64,000 nt of DNA from Comamonas odontotermitis (lineage in GTDB: Bacteria; Pseudomonadota; Gammaproteobacteria; Burkholderiales; Burkholderiaceae_C). Shown here piece after piece: positions 39,467 to 50,003 of the stretch (positions within the stretch are counted from its first letter, which is position 1; every line of letters starts with the position of its first letter). The position numbers and the translations under genes are program-made. The notes below the pieces were generated by a model. The model was given only the letters and a program-made list of their open reading frames with translations, searched no databases and had not been told where the DNA came from. The stretch lies in NCBI RefSeq assembly GCF_020080045.1, contig NZ_CP083451.1:434001-498000 (forward strand), given 5' to 3'.

Positions 39467-40015
39467 ATGGCAGAACTCGCCACCATTGCCCGTCCTTACG
39501 CTGAAGCCTTGTTCAAGGCTTGCACCGACAAAGGTGCAAGCCTGAGCGAAGCCCTGTCTTGGACGGACGAACTGGCGGCGATTGCCGCCGACCCGGAAAT
39601 GCGCCAACTGGCCGACAATCCCAACGTCACCAATGATCAGGTGGTCGATGTGATGGCCGGTGTATCGCTGGCACGCGGCTGGGCCTTGTCAGACCTGGCT
39701 CGCAACTTCCTGCGCACGCTGGTGGAAAATCGTCGTCTGGAAGCCCTGCCAGAAGTGGCCAAGCAATTTCGCGCGCTGGTGAACCAAGGAAATGGTTCGT
39801 CGGATGCGCTGGTGTACAGTGCCTTTCCCATGGATGACTCCGCATTGAATGCGTTGGGCACCGTGCTGGAAAAACGCTTTGGCCGCAAACTGAATCTGAG
39901 CACCACGGTGGACGAATCGCTGATTGGCGGTGTTCGTGTCGTGGTGGGCGACGAGGTGCTGGACACTTCCGTCAAGGCCCGTCTGGAACAAATGAAAGCA
40001 ACCCTCACTGCGTAA
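39467..40015 (+). CDS. atpH: F1Fo ATP synthase subunit delta
   Basis: 182 residues. The N-terminal helical domain starts with [13 protein letters not shown], and the C-terminal [20 protein letters not shown] is the family signature. Delta joins the b dimer to the top of F1. Confidence 0.97.
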   Translation: MAELATIARPYAEALFKACTDKGASLSEALSWTDELAAIAADPEMRQLADNPNVTNDQVVDVMAGVSLARGWALSDLARNFLRTLVENRRLEALPEVAKQFRALVNQGNGSSDALVYSAFPMDDSALNALGTVLEKRFGRKLNLSTTVDESLIGGVRVVVGDEVLDTSVKARLEQMKATLTA

Positions 40016-40057
40016 CGCAGATCGAGGATTCGGCTAAACAATGAAAAGGAAAGAGTG

Positions 40058-41617
40058 ATGCAACTCAATCCCGCAGAAATTTCTGAACTGATCAAGAGCC
40101 GCATTGAGGGTCTGTCAGGCAATACCGATATCCGTAACCAAGGTACGGTGGTGTCGGTGACCGACGGTATCGTGCGCGTGCATGGTCTGTCCGATGTGAT
40201 GGCTGGCGAAATGCTGGAGTTCCCGGCAGGCGCCGATGGTCAACCTACCTACGGTCTGGCGCTGAACCTGGAGCGCGACTCCGTCGGTGCCGTGATTCTG
40301 GGTGAGTACACCCATATCTCGGAAGGCGACATCGTCAAGTGCACCGGCCGCATTCTGGAAGTGCCCGTGGGCCCTGAACTGGTGGGCCGCGTGGTGAACG
40401 CTCTGGGTCAGCCTATCGACGGCAAGGGCCCGATCAACGCCAAGATGACCGACGTGATCGAAAAGGTTGCTCCTGGTGTGATCGCACGTCAATCCGTGGA
40501 TCAGCCTCTGCAATCGGGTATCAAGTCCATCGACGCCATGGTGCCCGTGGGCCGTGGTCAGCGCGAGCTGATCATTGGTGACCGCCAGACCGGCAAGACC
40601 GCTGTGGCGATCGACGCGATCATCAACCAGAAGGGCCAGGGCGTTGTCTGCGTGTACGTAGCCATCGGCCAAAAGGCTTCTTCGGTAAAGAACGTGGTGC
40701 GTGCTCTGGAGCAAGCAGGCGCGATGGAATACACCATCGTCGTGGCTGCTACTGCTTCCGAATCGGCCGCAATGCAGTACGTGTCGGCCTATTCTGGCTG
40801 CACGATGGGCGAGTACTTCCGCGATCGTGGCGAAGACGCGCTGATCGTGTATGACGATCTGTCCAAGCAGGCTGTGGCTTACCGCCAGGTTTCGCTGCTG
40901 CTGCGTCGCCCACCAGGCCGTGAAGCTTTCCCTGGCGACGTGTTCTATCTCCACAGCCGTCTGCTGGAGCGCGCCGCTCGCGTGAACGCTGATTACGTCG
41001 AAGCCTTCACCAAGGGTGAAGTCAAGGGCAAGACCGGTTCGCTGACCGCGCTGCCCATCATCGAAACCCAGGCGGGTGACGTGTCGGCCTTCGTGCCTAC
41101 CAACGTGATTTCGATTACCGACGGCCAGATCTTCCTGGAAACCAGCCTGTTCAACGCCGGTATCCGTCCTGCTATCAACGCCGGTATCTCGGTGTCCCGC
41201 GTGGGTGGTGCTGCTCAGACGAAGCTGATCAAGGGTCTGTCCGGCGGTATCCGTACCGACCTGGCACAGTACCGTGAACTGGCTGCGTTCGCGCAGTTCG
41301 CTTCCGATCTGGACGATGCAACTCGCAAGCAACTGGACCGTGGTGCCCGTGTGACCGAGCTGCTCAAGCAGCCTCAGTACAGCCCACTGCCCGTCGCTTT
41401 GATGGCCGCTTCGCTGTTCGCCGTGAACAAGGGTTTCATGGACGATATCGAAGTCAAGAAGGTACTGCCTTTCGAGCACGGTCTGCACCAGTTCCTGAAG
41501 ACCAGCTACGCTGCTTTGGTGGACCGCCTGAACGAGAAGAAGGCTTTCGACAAAGAAGGCAAGGACGAAGCTGAACTGACTGCAGCCATTACTGCATTCA
41601 AGAAGTCCTTCGCTTAA
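40058..41617 (+). CDS. atpA: F1Fo ATP synthase subunit alpha
   Basis: 519 residues from ATG 40058; a GTG three bases earlier is also in frame. The P-loop is [13 protein letters not shown] and the non-catalytic-site signature [21 protein letters not shown] segment ([14 protein letters not shown]) is present. Three copies alternate with beta in F1. Confidence 0.98.
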   Translation: MQLNPAEISELIKSRIEGLSGNTDIRNQGTVVSVTDGIVRVHGLSDVMAGEMLEFPAGADGQPTYGLALNLERDSVGAVILGEYTHISEGDIVKCTGRILEVPVGPELVGRVVNALGQPIDGKGPINAKMTDVIEKVAPGVIARQSVDQPLQSGIKSIDAMVPVGRGQRELIIGDRQTGKTAVAIDAIINQKGQGVVCVYVAIGQKASSVKNVVRALEQAGAMEYTIVVAATASESAAMQYVSAYSGCTMGEYFRDRGEDALIVYDDLSKQAVAYRQVSLLLRRPPGREAFPGDVFYLHSRLLERAARVNADYVEAFTKGEVKGKTGSLTALPIIETQAGDVSAFVPTNVISITDGQIFLETSLFNAGIRPAINAGISVSRVGGAAQTKLIKGLSGGIRTDLAQYRELAAFAQFASDLDDATRKQLDRGARVTELLKQPQYSPLPVALMAASLFAVNKGFMDDIEVKKVLPFEHGLHQFLKTSYAALVDRLNEKKAFDKEGKDEAELTAAITAFKKSFA

Positions 41618-41635
41618 ACCGGGCGAGGAATCATC

Positions 41636-42505
41636 ATGGCAGCAGGCAAGGAAATACGCGGCAAGATCAAATCGGTGGAAAACACCAAGAAGATCACCAA
41701 GGCCATGGAAATGGTTGCCGCATCCAAAATGCGCAAGGCGCAGGAGCGGATGCTGGCAGCCCGTCCATACAGCGAGAAGATTCGCGCAATTGCAGCTCAC
41801 CTGAGCCAGGCAAACCCTGAATATGTCCATCCCTTCATGGTGTCGCATGACTCCAAGAAGGTCGGCATGATCGTGGTGACGACTGACAAGGGCCTGTGCG
41901 GCGGCATGAACACCAACGTGCTGCGTGCCGTGACGAACAAGCTCAAGGATCTGCAATCCGCAGGTGTCAGTGCAGAAGCCGTCGCCATTGGCAGCAAGGG
42001 CCTGGGCTTTCTGACGCGCGTGGGCGCCAAGGTGGTGGCCAATGCCACCGCGCTGGGTGACACGCCGCATCTGGATGCGTTGATCGGCCCCGTCAAGGTA
42101 TTGCTCGATCAGTACGCTGAAGGCAAGCTGAGCGCGGTCTATCTGTGCTACACCAAGTTCATCAATACGATGAAGCAAGACTCGGTCGTCGAGCAGTTGC
42201 TGCCCTTGTCGCAAGAAGCGATTCAGGGTTCGGCACCTGCTTCCCACGGCTGGGACTATATCTACGAGCCCGATGCGCAAAGTGTGATCGACGAGCTGCT
42301 CGTGCGTTATGTGGAATCGCTGATCTATTCAGCCGTTGCAGACAACATGGCTTCCGAGCAGTCTGCGCGCATGGTGGCCATGAAGGCTGCTACCGATAAC
42401 GCCGGCAACGTCATCAACGAGTTGAAGCTGGTCTACAACAAGACGCGTCAGGCTGCGATTACGACCGAATTGTCGGAAATCGTCGCAGGCGCCGCGGCTG
42501 TGTAA
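41636..42505 (+). CDS. atpG: F1Fo ATP synthase subunit gamma
   Basis: 289 residues. N-terminal helix [20 protein letters not shown] and C-terminal helix [19 protein letters not shown] make the rotating coiled coil; [11 protein letters not shown] is the conserved central loop. Gamma links F1 catalysis to c-ring rotation. Confidence 0.98.
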   Translation: MAAGKEIRGKIKSVENTKKITKAMEMVAASKMRKAQERMLAARPYSEKIRAIAAHLSQANPEYVHPFMVSHDSKKVGMIVVTTDKGLCGGMNTNVLRAVTNKLKDLQSAGVSAEAVAIGSKGLGFLTRVGAKVVANATALGDTPHLDALIGPVKVLLDQYAEGKLSAVYLCYTKFINTMKQDSVVEQLLPLSQEAIQGSAPASHGWDYIYEPDAQSVIDELLVRYVESLIYSAVADNMASEQSARMVAMKAATDNAGNVINELKLVYNKTRQAAITTELSEIVAGAAAV

Positions 42506-42519
42506 CGCAGCTCGACTGA

Positions 42520-43944
<1,425 letters not shown>

Positions 43945-44018
43945 GGTCTGTGCCGGGCAGTGCTCGCAAGACTGCTGCCCGCACCGGACGTATTTCTTTT
44001 TCACTCTGAGGACCAAAG

Positions 44019-44435
44019 ATGAACACCTTCCACGTTGATGTGGTCAGTGCTGAAGAATCCATCTTCTCTGGCGAAGCCCGCTTTGTGGCGCTGCCTGGTG
44101 AAATGGGCGAACTCGGTATCTATCCCCGCCACACGCCGTTGATCACCCGCATCAAGCCGGGATCGGTGCGCATTGAGAAGACCGACGGTGCCGAAGAGTT
44201 CATCTTCGTGGCCGGTGGCATTCTGGAAGTGCAACCTGATCGCGTGACCGTTCTGTCCGATACCGCTGTGCGCGGCAAGGATCTGGACGAGCAAAAGGCG
44301 GTTGAAGCCAAGCAAAAGGCCGAAGAAGCCGTCAAGAACGCCAAGGGCGAACTCGACCTGGCCAAGGCCCAATCTGAGCTGGCCGTCATGGCAGCACAGA
44401 TTGCTGCACTGCAAAAGTACCGCAAGAAGCGTTGA
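44019..44435 (+). CDS. atpC: F1Fo ATP synthase subunit epsilon
   Basis: 138 residues: a beta sandwich with [19 protein letters not shown], then a two-helix C-terminal domain rich in Ala, Glu, Lys that can insert into F1 and inhibit hydrolysis. Last gene of the operon; a terminator follows after 25 bases. Confidence 0.97.
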   Translation: MNTFHVDVVSAEESIFSGEARFVALPGEMGELGIYPRHTPLITRIKPGSVRIEKTDGAEEFIFVAGGILEVQPDRVTVLSDTAVRGKDLDEQKAVEAKQKAEEAVKNAKGELDLAKAQSELAVMAAQIAALQKYRKKR

Positions 44436-44458
44436 TCAGCGCCTTTGTTGCATCTACA

Positions 44459-44488
44459 AAAAACCACCGCATGCGGTGGTTTTTTTTC
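44459..44488 (+). terminator. atp operon terminator
   Basis: AAACCACCGC and GCGGTGGTTT pair perfectly around AT, followed by six more T. Confidence 0.9.
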
Positions 44489-44575
44489 GCCTTTCCAGAC
44501 TCCGCAAAGCAGTAAGGGCGAACCTGAAGCCGGCACATGTAGCGAGCCTATGGTTAAAGACTAAACCAAGGCAGC

Positions 44576-44618
44576 ACGCTTATCCATCAAGCGCTAAATG
44601 CTATGAAAAATATAGTGC
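44576..44618 (+). repeat. Dispersed CGCTT...GCTAT...ATAG repeat, copy E
   Basis: CGCTTATCCATCAAGCGCTAAATGCTATGAAAAATATAGTGC read in pieces: CGCTTAT / AAGCGC stem, then GCTAT, eight bases, ATAGTGC. Same order of blocks as copy A. Confidence 0.5.
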
Positions 44619-44627
44619 CTGGCAGAG

Positions 44628-45143
44628 TCAACGGACAATGGGAATATCTGGCAGTTCATTGTCTGCCGCTGCAGATTGGCGAGGAAAATCACGCTCCAGC
44701 AATTGCGACACTTGGGTGATAGCCTTTTTCAGGGCCTCTTCGTACAGACCGCTGCGCAGATCCTCTGCCAACCCTGCAATGACGCGGCCCCACTGGGCGG
44801 TGTCCACATGGCGTGCAACGGCCCGATCTGCGACGATCTCGATGGCGTGCTCGGTGAGCAGCAGATAAATCAATACGCCGTTGTTGTGCTCGGTGTCCCA
44901 TACGCGTTGCTTGCTGAACTCCATCACAGCCCGCTCGCGCGCCGACGCGTCGCGGCGAATATAGCTCCAGGGCAGAGCGGTCTCGACATACACGCGAATC
45001 TGGCCCGTATGCCTAGCCTCTGATGCTGCAATGGCATGCGCAATGCGCTCGCGTGCCGCCTGCGGCAAAGCATAGGAGGCATCACGGTCCAGAATGCGGT
45101 GGCGCAACTGGCGGCCAAGACGCTGAAGCCAATTTCCCATCAC
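44628..45143 (-). CDS. TPM domain protein, short form
   Basis: 171 residues. A TPM (YgcG/TLP18.3/Psb32) domain is suggested by AHAIAASEARHTGQIRVYVETALPW at about 30-55 and GVLIYLLLTEHAIEIVADRAVA at about 90-112. No signal peptide. It begins inside the last bases of the longer TPM gene (4-base overlap) and so is co-transcribed. Such proteins bind calcium or act as membrane-linked accessory factors, role unknown. Confidence 0.82.
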   Translation of the reverse strand: MMGNWLQRLGRQLRHRILDRDASYALPQAARERIAHAIAASEARHTGQIRVYVETALPWSYIRRDASARERAVMEFSKQRVWDTEHNNGVLIYLLLTEHAIEIVADRAVARHVDTAQWGRVIAGLAEDLRSGLYEEALKKAITQVSQLLERDFPRQSAAADNELPDIPIVR

Positions 45144-46042
45144 CAGCTCCCCGACGCGCCGCCGCCGCCAAAGTTACCACCGCCGCCGGAGCTGAAGCCG
45201 CCACCACCCGAGCCGCCAAACCCTCCGCCTCCACCAAAGCCGCCGCCCCCCCCACCGCCGGTAATGACGCTGCCGGGGCGCAGGCCGCCTGTCAGAAGCA
45301 CCATGAACAGGGCCACGACTCCCGCTCCTACGCCGATCAGCAGGCTGGTTGTGAGCATGGTCGCCACAACGCCCGCAATACCGCCGGTGACCAGGGAGCC
45401 AAAGCCACGACCGAGCAGGGCGCGCAGAAAGCCTCCGCCGATCATGACAACCACGAAAAAGAAGATCAGTAGCTCGCCCACATCCATGGATGGGGCTGCC
45501 GATGCGCCTTGGCGCTGCTGTGGCTGCCGGGCCGGTGCTGGCAGGGCCTCGCCTTTGATGAGGGCGCTGATCTGGCCTGCGGCTGCCGAAAGGCCTGCGC
45601 CATAGTTGCCGGCCTGAAAGGCTGGCTTCATGGCCTCGTCAATGATGCGTGCGGCACGCAGGTCGGGGATGGCGCCTTCCAGGGTCTTGGCGACTTCGAT
45701 GCGCATGCGCCGGTCGTCTTTGGCAACAATGATCAGAAGCCCGTCGCCAACGTCCTTGCGGCCGATCTTCCAGGTGTTGGCCACCCGGTTCGCATAGGCT
45801 GCAATGTCCTCCGGAGCGGTGGTTGGCACCATCAATGCAATCACCTGAGAGCCGGTGTCCTGCTCCAGCTGTTTCAGCTGGGCTTCAAGGCTGGCGGTAT
45901 CTTGCGCGCTCAGGGTTGCGGTCTGATCGATCACATGCGCAGTGAGCGCAGGAACCGGCAACACCGCCGCATGCCCGAGCCAAGGCAAGAGCGCTACTGT
46001 AAATATAGCTATAAAGCGTTGCAGAGCCCGCGCAATAAGCAC
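45140..46042 (-). CDS. TPM domain protein with Gly-rich C-terminus (YgcG-like)
   Basis: 300 residues from a GTG start at 46042 with AAGGA a few bases upstream. A signal peptide (cleavage near LGHA, residue 25) leads to the TPM domain (about 35-160, with LKQLEQDTGSQVIALMVPTT and GDGLLIIVAKDDRRMRIEV). One or two membrane helices follow (about 190-255), then a glycine-rich tail of GGGGFGGGG type. The composition is the same as E. coli YgcG. The codons of the signal peptide overlap a sequence like the dispersed repeat of this genome. Downstream partner of LemA. Confidence 0.87.
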   Translation of the reverse strand: MLIARALQRFIAIFTVALLPWLGHAAVLPVPALTAHVIDQTATLSAQDTASLEAQLKQLEQDTGSQVIALMVPTTAPEDIAAYANRVANTWKIGRKDVGDGLLIIVAKDDRRMRIEVAKTLEGAIPDLRAARIIDEAMKPAFQAGNYGAGLSAAAGQISALIKGEALPAPARQPQQRQGASAAPSMDVGELLIFFFVVVMIGGGFLRALLGRGFGSLVTGGIAGVVATMLTTSLLIGVGAGVVALFMVLLTGGLRPGSVITGGGGGGGFGGGGGFGGSGGGGFSSGGGGNFGGGGASGSW

Positions 46043-46054
46043 TTTTTTCCTTGA

Positions 46055-46666
46055 TTACTTCTTGTCTGTCGAGAAATCAACCTGGGGTGGCTGAGAAATC
46101 TGTGCCTCATTCTGCACGGTGAAGTTGGCCTTGGGCTGGTAGCCCATGACCTTGGCCGTCAGGTTGGTAGGAAACTGGCGGGCCAGCACGTTGTAGGCCT
46201 TGACAGTGCCGATATAGCGGTCGCGTGCCACGGCGATGCGGTTTTCGGTGCCTTCCAGGGTGACGCGCAGGTCGCGGAAGGCCTGGTTGGCTTTCAGGTC
46301 AGGGTAGCGCTCGGCCACCACCATCAGGCGCGACAACGCGCTGGAGAGCTCACCCTGCGCCTGCTGGAACTTGTTGAACGCTTCGGGATTGTTGACCAAT
46401 TCGGGAGTGGCCTGGATTGAGGTGGCTTTGGAGCGCGCCTCAATCACCTTGGTGAGCGTATCCTGCTCAAAATTGGCTTCCCCCTTGACCGAGGCCACAA
46501 TGTTGGGCACCAGATCGGCACGGCGCTGGTATTGGTTGAGAACTTCACTCCACGCGGCGGTGGATTCCTCGTCCAGTCGCTGGAAATCGTTATAGCCGCA
46601 GCCCGTCAGCACCACGGCTGCTGCCACCATGACCATCAGTCGCTTGATTGTGTTGATCGTATTCAT
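46055..46666 (-). CDS. lemA: LemA family protein
   Basis: 203 residues. A lipobox-like VVLTGCGYN (Cys22) suggests a lipoprotein. The helical body has the family motifs EVLNQYQRRADLVPNIVASVKG, ALSRLMVVAERYPDLKANQAF and RDRYIGTVKAYN. LemA proteins usually pair with TPM or HtpX genes; here two TPM genes follow, the first 12 bases away, so the three form one operon for envelope maintenance (role inferred). Confidence 0.92.
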   Translation of the reverse strand: MNTINTIKRLMVMVAAAVVLTGCGYNDFQRLDEESTAAWSEVLNQYQRRADLVPNIVASVKGEANFEQDTLTKVIEARSKATSIQATPELVNNPEAFNKFQQAQGELSSALSRLMVVAERYPDLKANQAFRDLRVTLEGTENRIAVARDRYIGTVKAYNVLARQFPTNLTAKVMGYQPKANFTVQNEAQISQPPQVDFSTDKK

Positions 46667-46843
46667 TGTGCATTCCTTATTGGATGTGGCCTGATGTTCG
46701 CTGCAAGTTGATGCATTGACAAGGCGCCCATTGTGACAAAGATTGTCAGGCCGGTTTGTCAGCGATTATTGACTGGTCCCGCGCAGGAGCAGGGCCAAAA
46801 GCCAACCAGTGGCGCTACCATGGCTCTATGGAGCGTGATTGCA

Positions 46844-47410
46844 ATGGATGACATCGTCAAACAGGCCATGGCCAAATGGCCCAACGTGCCCGCCTGCTAT
46901 GGCTGGCTGGGGTTGGATGCGCGTGGCAACTGGTGGCTGCGTGATGCGGCGGCCCAGGCCGCTGGCAGCTTTGCCAGTGGAGTGCCAGGGGCCAAGGGCT
47001 CGCGGGTCGAGCATGTGAAGCTGGCCGAATTCATTGCTCGCAACTATCTGCACGATGCGCGTGGCTGCTGGTACTTTCAGAACGGGCCGCAGCAGGTGTT
47101 TGTGGAGTTGGAAGCCACCCCATGGATCTGGCGCATGCAAATGCAGGCGCGAGAGATACGTATCCACAGCCATACAGGCAGTGAATTGGCTCCCGCAGAA
47201 GTGCAGAAGGTGCTGGTGGATGAGGACGGGGCCGTGTACATGACGGTATCCATGGGGTTGGGCATGGTGCACACGCAGGATGTGCTGGATGTGTCCGCCG
47301 CGCTGGATGCGGGCCTGCTGCCTGCGCCGGAAGAGGTTCGACGCAATGCGTTGCCGCACTGCTATGGTTTTATAAGTTCTCCCGCGCAGCTGGCAAGCAC
47401 TGGCAGCTAA
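46844..47410 (+). CDS. DUF2946-like conserved protein, function unknown
   Basis: 188 residues from the ATG at 46844. It starts MDDIVKQAMAKWPNVPACYGWLG and has a DARGCWYFQNGPQQVFVELE centre. I recall similar proteins in Comamonadaceae carrying the DUF2946 label, but I could not check this. Soluble, Trp-rich, no signal peptide or known catalytic motif. Single gene with a terminator behind it. Confidence 0.7.
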   Translation: MDDIVKQAMAKWPNVPACYGWLGLDARGNWWLRDAAAQAAGSFASGVPGAKGSRVEHVKLAEFIARNYLHDARGCWYFQNGPQQVFVELEATPWIWRMQMQAREIRIHSHTGSELAPAEVQKVLVDEDGAVYMTVSMGLGMVHTQDVLDVSAALDAGLLPAPEEVRRNALPHCYGFISSPAQLASTGS

Positions 47411-47433
47411 AACAGCAAGAACTGTCAGACAAG

Positions 47434-47459
47434 AAAAAACCGGCCAGAGCCGGTTTTTG
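47434..47459. terminator. Bidirectional terminator
   Basis: AAAAACCGGC and GCCGGTTTTT pair around a 4-base loop, between a rightward gene and the leftward cytochrome c gene. Confidence 0.8.
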
Positions 47460-47494
47460 TATCTGATCGCGTAAAGGTATAAAGGCGCAGGGGT

Positions 47495-48361
47495 TTACTG
47501 TGCGTGGTCCACCATGTACTGCACGGCAGCACGGATTTCGTCGTCAGAGGCGGTTGATCCTCCGCGGGGGGGCATGGCGCCTTTGCCCGAGATGGCAATC
47601 TTGACCATGTTGTCGATGCCCTGAGCCACAAAGGGTGCCCACGCGGCCTTGTCGCCAAACTTGGGGGCGCCGGCCACACCTGCTGCATGGCAGGCAAAGC
47701 AGGCCTTGTCGTACAGACCCTTGCCGTCGGCCTGGGCGGTGGCTGCAGGAGCTGCCGCCTCCTGCGCTGCAGGCGTGGCTGGGGTTGCGGGAGCCGCAGG
47801 CGTTGCTGCTGCGGCTACGGGGGCGGCTGCAGCAACGGCTCCACCTTCTGCCGCGGCATTGCCAGCAGGGCGCTCGGGAACGGGAAACTTGGCTCCTGCG
47901 GCATTGGCCATGTAGACCACGCCACGGGCAATTTCGGTGTCGTCAAAATCACCGCCCCCTTGTGGTGCCATGGCACCCTTGCCGGCCAGCGACGAATGCA
48001 CCAAGGCATCCAGCCCCGTCTTGATGCGAGGCGCCCAGGCTGCAGCATCTTCAAACTTGGGGGCACCGGCCGCGCCGGTGGCGTGGCAGGCTGCGCACTG
48101 TGCCTTGAACACTTCCTCGCCGGATTTGAGAGGGCGATTGGCGTCGCGGACTTCGACCATGCCCACCTTCTGGATGCGAGCGGCAACCAGTGCGGATTCA
48201 TCGGCCGCACCAGCACCGGGTTTGTTGGCAGAGGTGACATACATCACCAGGCCGATAATGGCAAAAACGGGAATCACGAATGCAAAGATCACCGTCCACA
48301 AAAGCTGTTTGGGTGTCTTGATGGGGCCAGTGTGTGCTTCTTCGTGCTGGATGTCGCTCAT
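47495..48361 (-). CDS. Membrane-anchored di-haem cytochrome c (c5-like)
   Basis: 288 residues. An N-terminal membrane anchor (about 21-43) is followed by two class I haem domains: CAACH with Cys89, Cys92, His93, and CFACH with Cys221, Cys224, His225. The axial methionines are probably in GKGAMAPQGG and GKGAMPPRGG. The domains are joined by an Ala/Pro-rich linker (about 165-212). The two halves are similar, so it looks like an internal duplication. It would shuttle electrons between a membrane complex and a periplasmic oxidase; no oxidase gene is adjacent. Confidence 0.9.
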   Translation of the reverse strand: MSDIQHEEAHTGPIKTPKQLLWTVIFAFVIPVFAIIGLVMYVTSANKPGAGAADESALVAARIQKVGMVEVRDANRPLKSGEEVFKAQCAACHATGAAGAPKFEDAAAWAPRIKTGLDALVHSSLAGKGAMAPQGGGDFDDTEIARGVVYMANAAGAKFPVPERPAGNAAAEGGAVAAAAPVAAAATPAAPATPATPAAQEAAAPAATAQADGKGLYDKACFACHAAGVAGAPKFGDKAAWAPFVAQGIDNMVKIAISGKGAMPPRGGSTASDDEIRAAVQYMVDHAQ

Positions 48362-48493
48362 TACGTCCTCAAATTCTTCGTGGCTTGTTGTTCATCGTGC
48401 AGAGGCCAAAATCATTATATAGAGGGGTCTTGTTTTGTGACCTCCGGGCTAGCCCCAGCGTTGTTTCGGCCACACCTTGCCTACGACCACCGC

Positions 48494-48528
48494 AAAAAAA
48501 TGGCCTGCCAGGATGCTGGCAGGCCATT
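48494..48528 (-). terminator. Terminator of the RND efflux operon
   Basis: A 12-base-pair stem (48500-48511 with 48516-48527) and, on the minus strand, seven T after it. It is placed after the outer membrane factor gene. Confidence 0.85.
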
Positions 48529-48554
48529 GTGCGGCAGGTGTGCTGCTGAGGGGC

Positions 48555-50003
48555 TTATGGTTTGCCAGCAGTGGGCGCCACCTGGGTGACAGCCGTTGTG
48601 GTATCCGCAGGGGCTTCATCCGTCCAGCCACCGCCCAAGGCCTTGTACAGGCCGACCTGGTTCTGCAGCTGCGCCAGTCGCACCTGCACCACACCTTGCT
48701 GCAGCGCAAACAGCGAGCGCTGTGCATCCAGCAGGTCCAGATAGCTTGCAACGCCATTGGTGTAACGCAGGTCCGACAGCTTCAGGCGGGCCGATTCGGC
48801 TTCGACCTGGGCTTCCTGCGATTGCAGCTGGTCGGCCAGCGTTTGGCGGCTGACCAGTGAGTCGGACACTTCGCGGAACGCCGTCTGGATGGATTTTTCG
48901 TACTGGGCGGCAGCAATCTTCTTCTGCGCCTCTGCCACTTCCAGGTTCGCCTGGTTGCGTCCTGCGTTGAAGATCGGCAGATACAGCGATGGGGCGATCG
49001 TGAATCCCTTGGACTTGGAGTCGAACAGATCGGACAGCTCGGAGCTGGCAAAGCCGGCATTGGCCGTCAGCGAGATACTGGGATAGAACAAGGCACGCGC
49101 TGCACCGATGTTGGCATTGGCCGCGATCATGCTTTGCTCGGCCTGGCGCACATCCGGGCGGCGGAGCATCAGGTCTGATGGCAGGCCTGCGGGCACGTCA
49201 GCCATCACGGGCAGATCGCTCAGGCGCTTGCCTTGCAGGCTGGCAAGCAGCTCCTGCGGTGGCGTCTGGCCCAGCAGCAAGGTGAGCGCGTTGGCATCCA
49301 GCGCGCGTTGACGCGTTTGCTGGGCCAGGGTGGCCTTGGCGTTTTCTGTCAGGGACTGCGCCTGTCGGTAATCGAGCTCCGAGGCCACGCCCGAGTCCAG
49401 GCGCAGCTTGGTCAGCTTGATCGACTCCTGGCGCGTCTCCAGCGTGCGACGCGAGAGGTCCATCAGCTCTTCATCGGCTTGCAGTGCCAGCCAGGCATTG
49501 GCCACCGAGGCCACCAGACTGATCTGCGCAGCCTTGCGGCCTTCTTCCGTTGCCAGATATTGCGCCAGGGCCTGTTCCTTCAGGCTGCTGATGCGGCCAA
49601 AGAAATCGATCTCCCAGTTCTGGATGCCGACGCCAACACTGAAAGCATTGCCATAGCTGCCAGTGATCTGGCTGCGCTGCCGGGTGGCAGCGGCAGACAC
49701 ACCGACTTCGGGGAACTGTTGCGAGCCCTGCACCTGATACAGCGCACGGGCCTGCTCGATGTTGAGCACGGCTACCCGAAGATCGCGGTTGTTATCCAGT
49801 GCGATCTGGATCAGCTGTTGCAGGCGCGGATCGGTGAAGTAGTTCTGCCACGGAATATCCGCAGCCGCCTGCTGGCCCTGCGTGGACGCCACGGGGTATT
49901 GGTCCGCCACGGGGGCGGCCGTCTTGTCCAGTGCAGGAATCAGCGAGCAACCGGAGGCCAGCAGCGCCGCTGCCAGCACGGTAGGAATGAGTTTCTTATT
50001 CAA
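48555..50003 (-). CDS. RND efflux outer membrane factor (OprM/NodT family)
   Basis: 482 residues. Lipoprotein signal with LASGC, Cys19. Two OEP repeats are seen: the first around NRDLRVAVLNIEQARALYQVQ and GVGIQNWEIDFFGR, the second around YPSISLTANAGF and NLEVAEAQKKIAAAQYEKSIQ. The trimer forms the channel-tunnel through the outer membrane. It overlaps the permease gene by 8 bases, so it is the last gene of a three-gene operon. Confidence 0.95.
   Translation of the reverse strand: MNKKLIPTVLAAALLASGCSLIPALDKTAAPVADQYPVASTQGQQAAADIPWQNYFTDPRLQQLIQIALDNNRDLRVAVLNIEQARALYQVQGSQQFPEVGVSAAATRQRSQITGSYGNAFSVGVGIQNWEIDFFGRISSLKEQALAQYLATEEGRKAAQISLVASVANAWLALQADEELMDLSRRTLETRQESIKLTKLRLDSGVASELDYRQAQSLTENAKATLAQQTRQRALDANALTLLLGQTPPQELLASLQGKRLSDLPVMADVPAGLPSDLMLRRPDVRQAEQSMIAANANIGAARALFYPSISLTANAGFASSELSDLFDSKSKGFTIAPSLYLPIFNAGRNQANLEVAEAQKKIAAAQYEKSIQTAFREVSDSLVSRQTLADQLQSQEAQVEAESARLKLSDLRYTNGVASYLDLLDAQRSLFALQQGVVQVRLAQLQNQVGLYKALGGGWTDEAPADTTTAVTQVAPTAGKP

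Noticed and set aside
40115..42280. 721-codon frame antisense to atpA and atpG
   Set aside because: Long only because biased codons of atpA lack reverse stop codons; the translation has no motifs.
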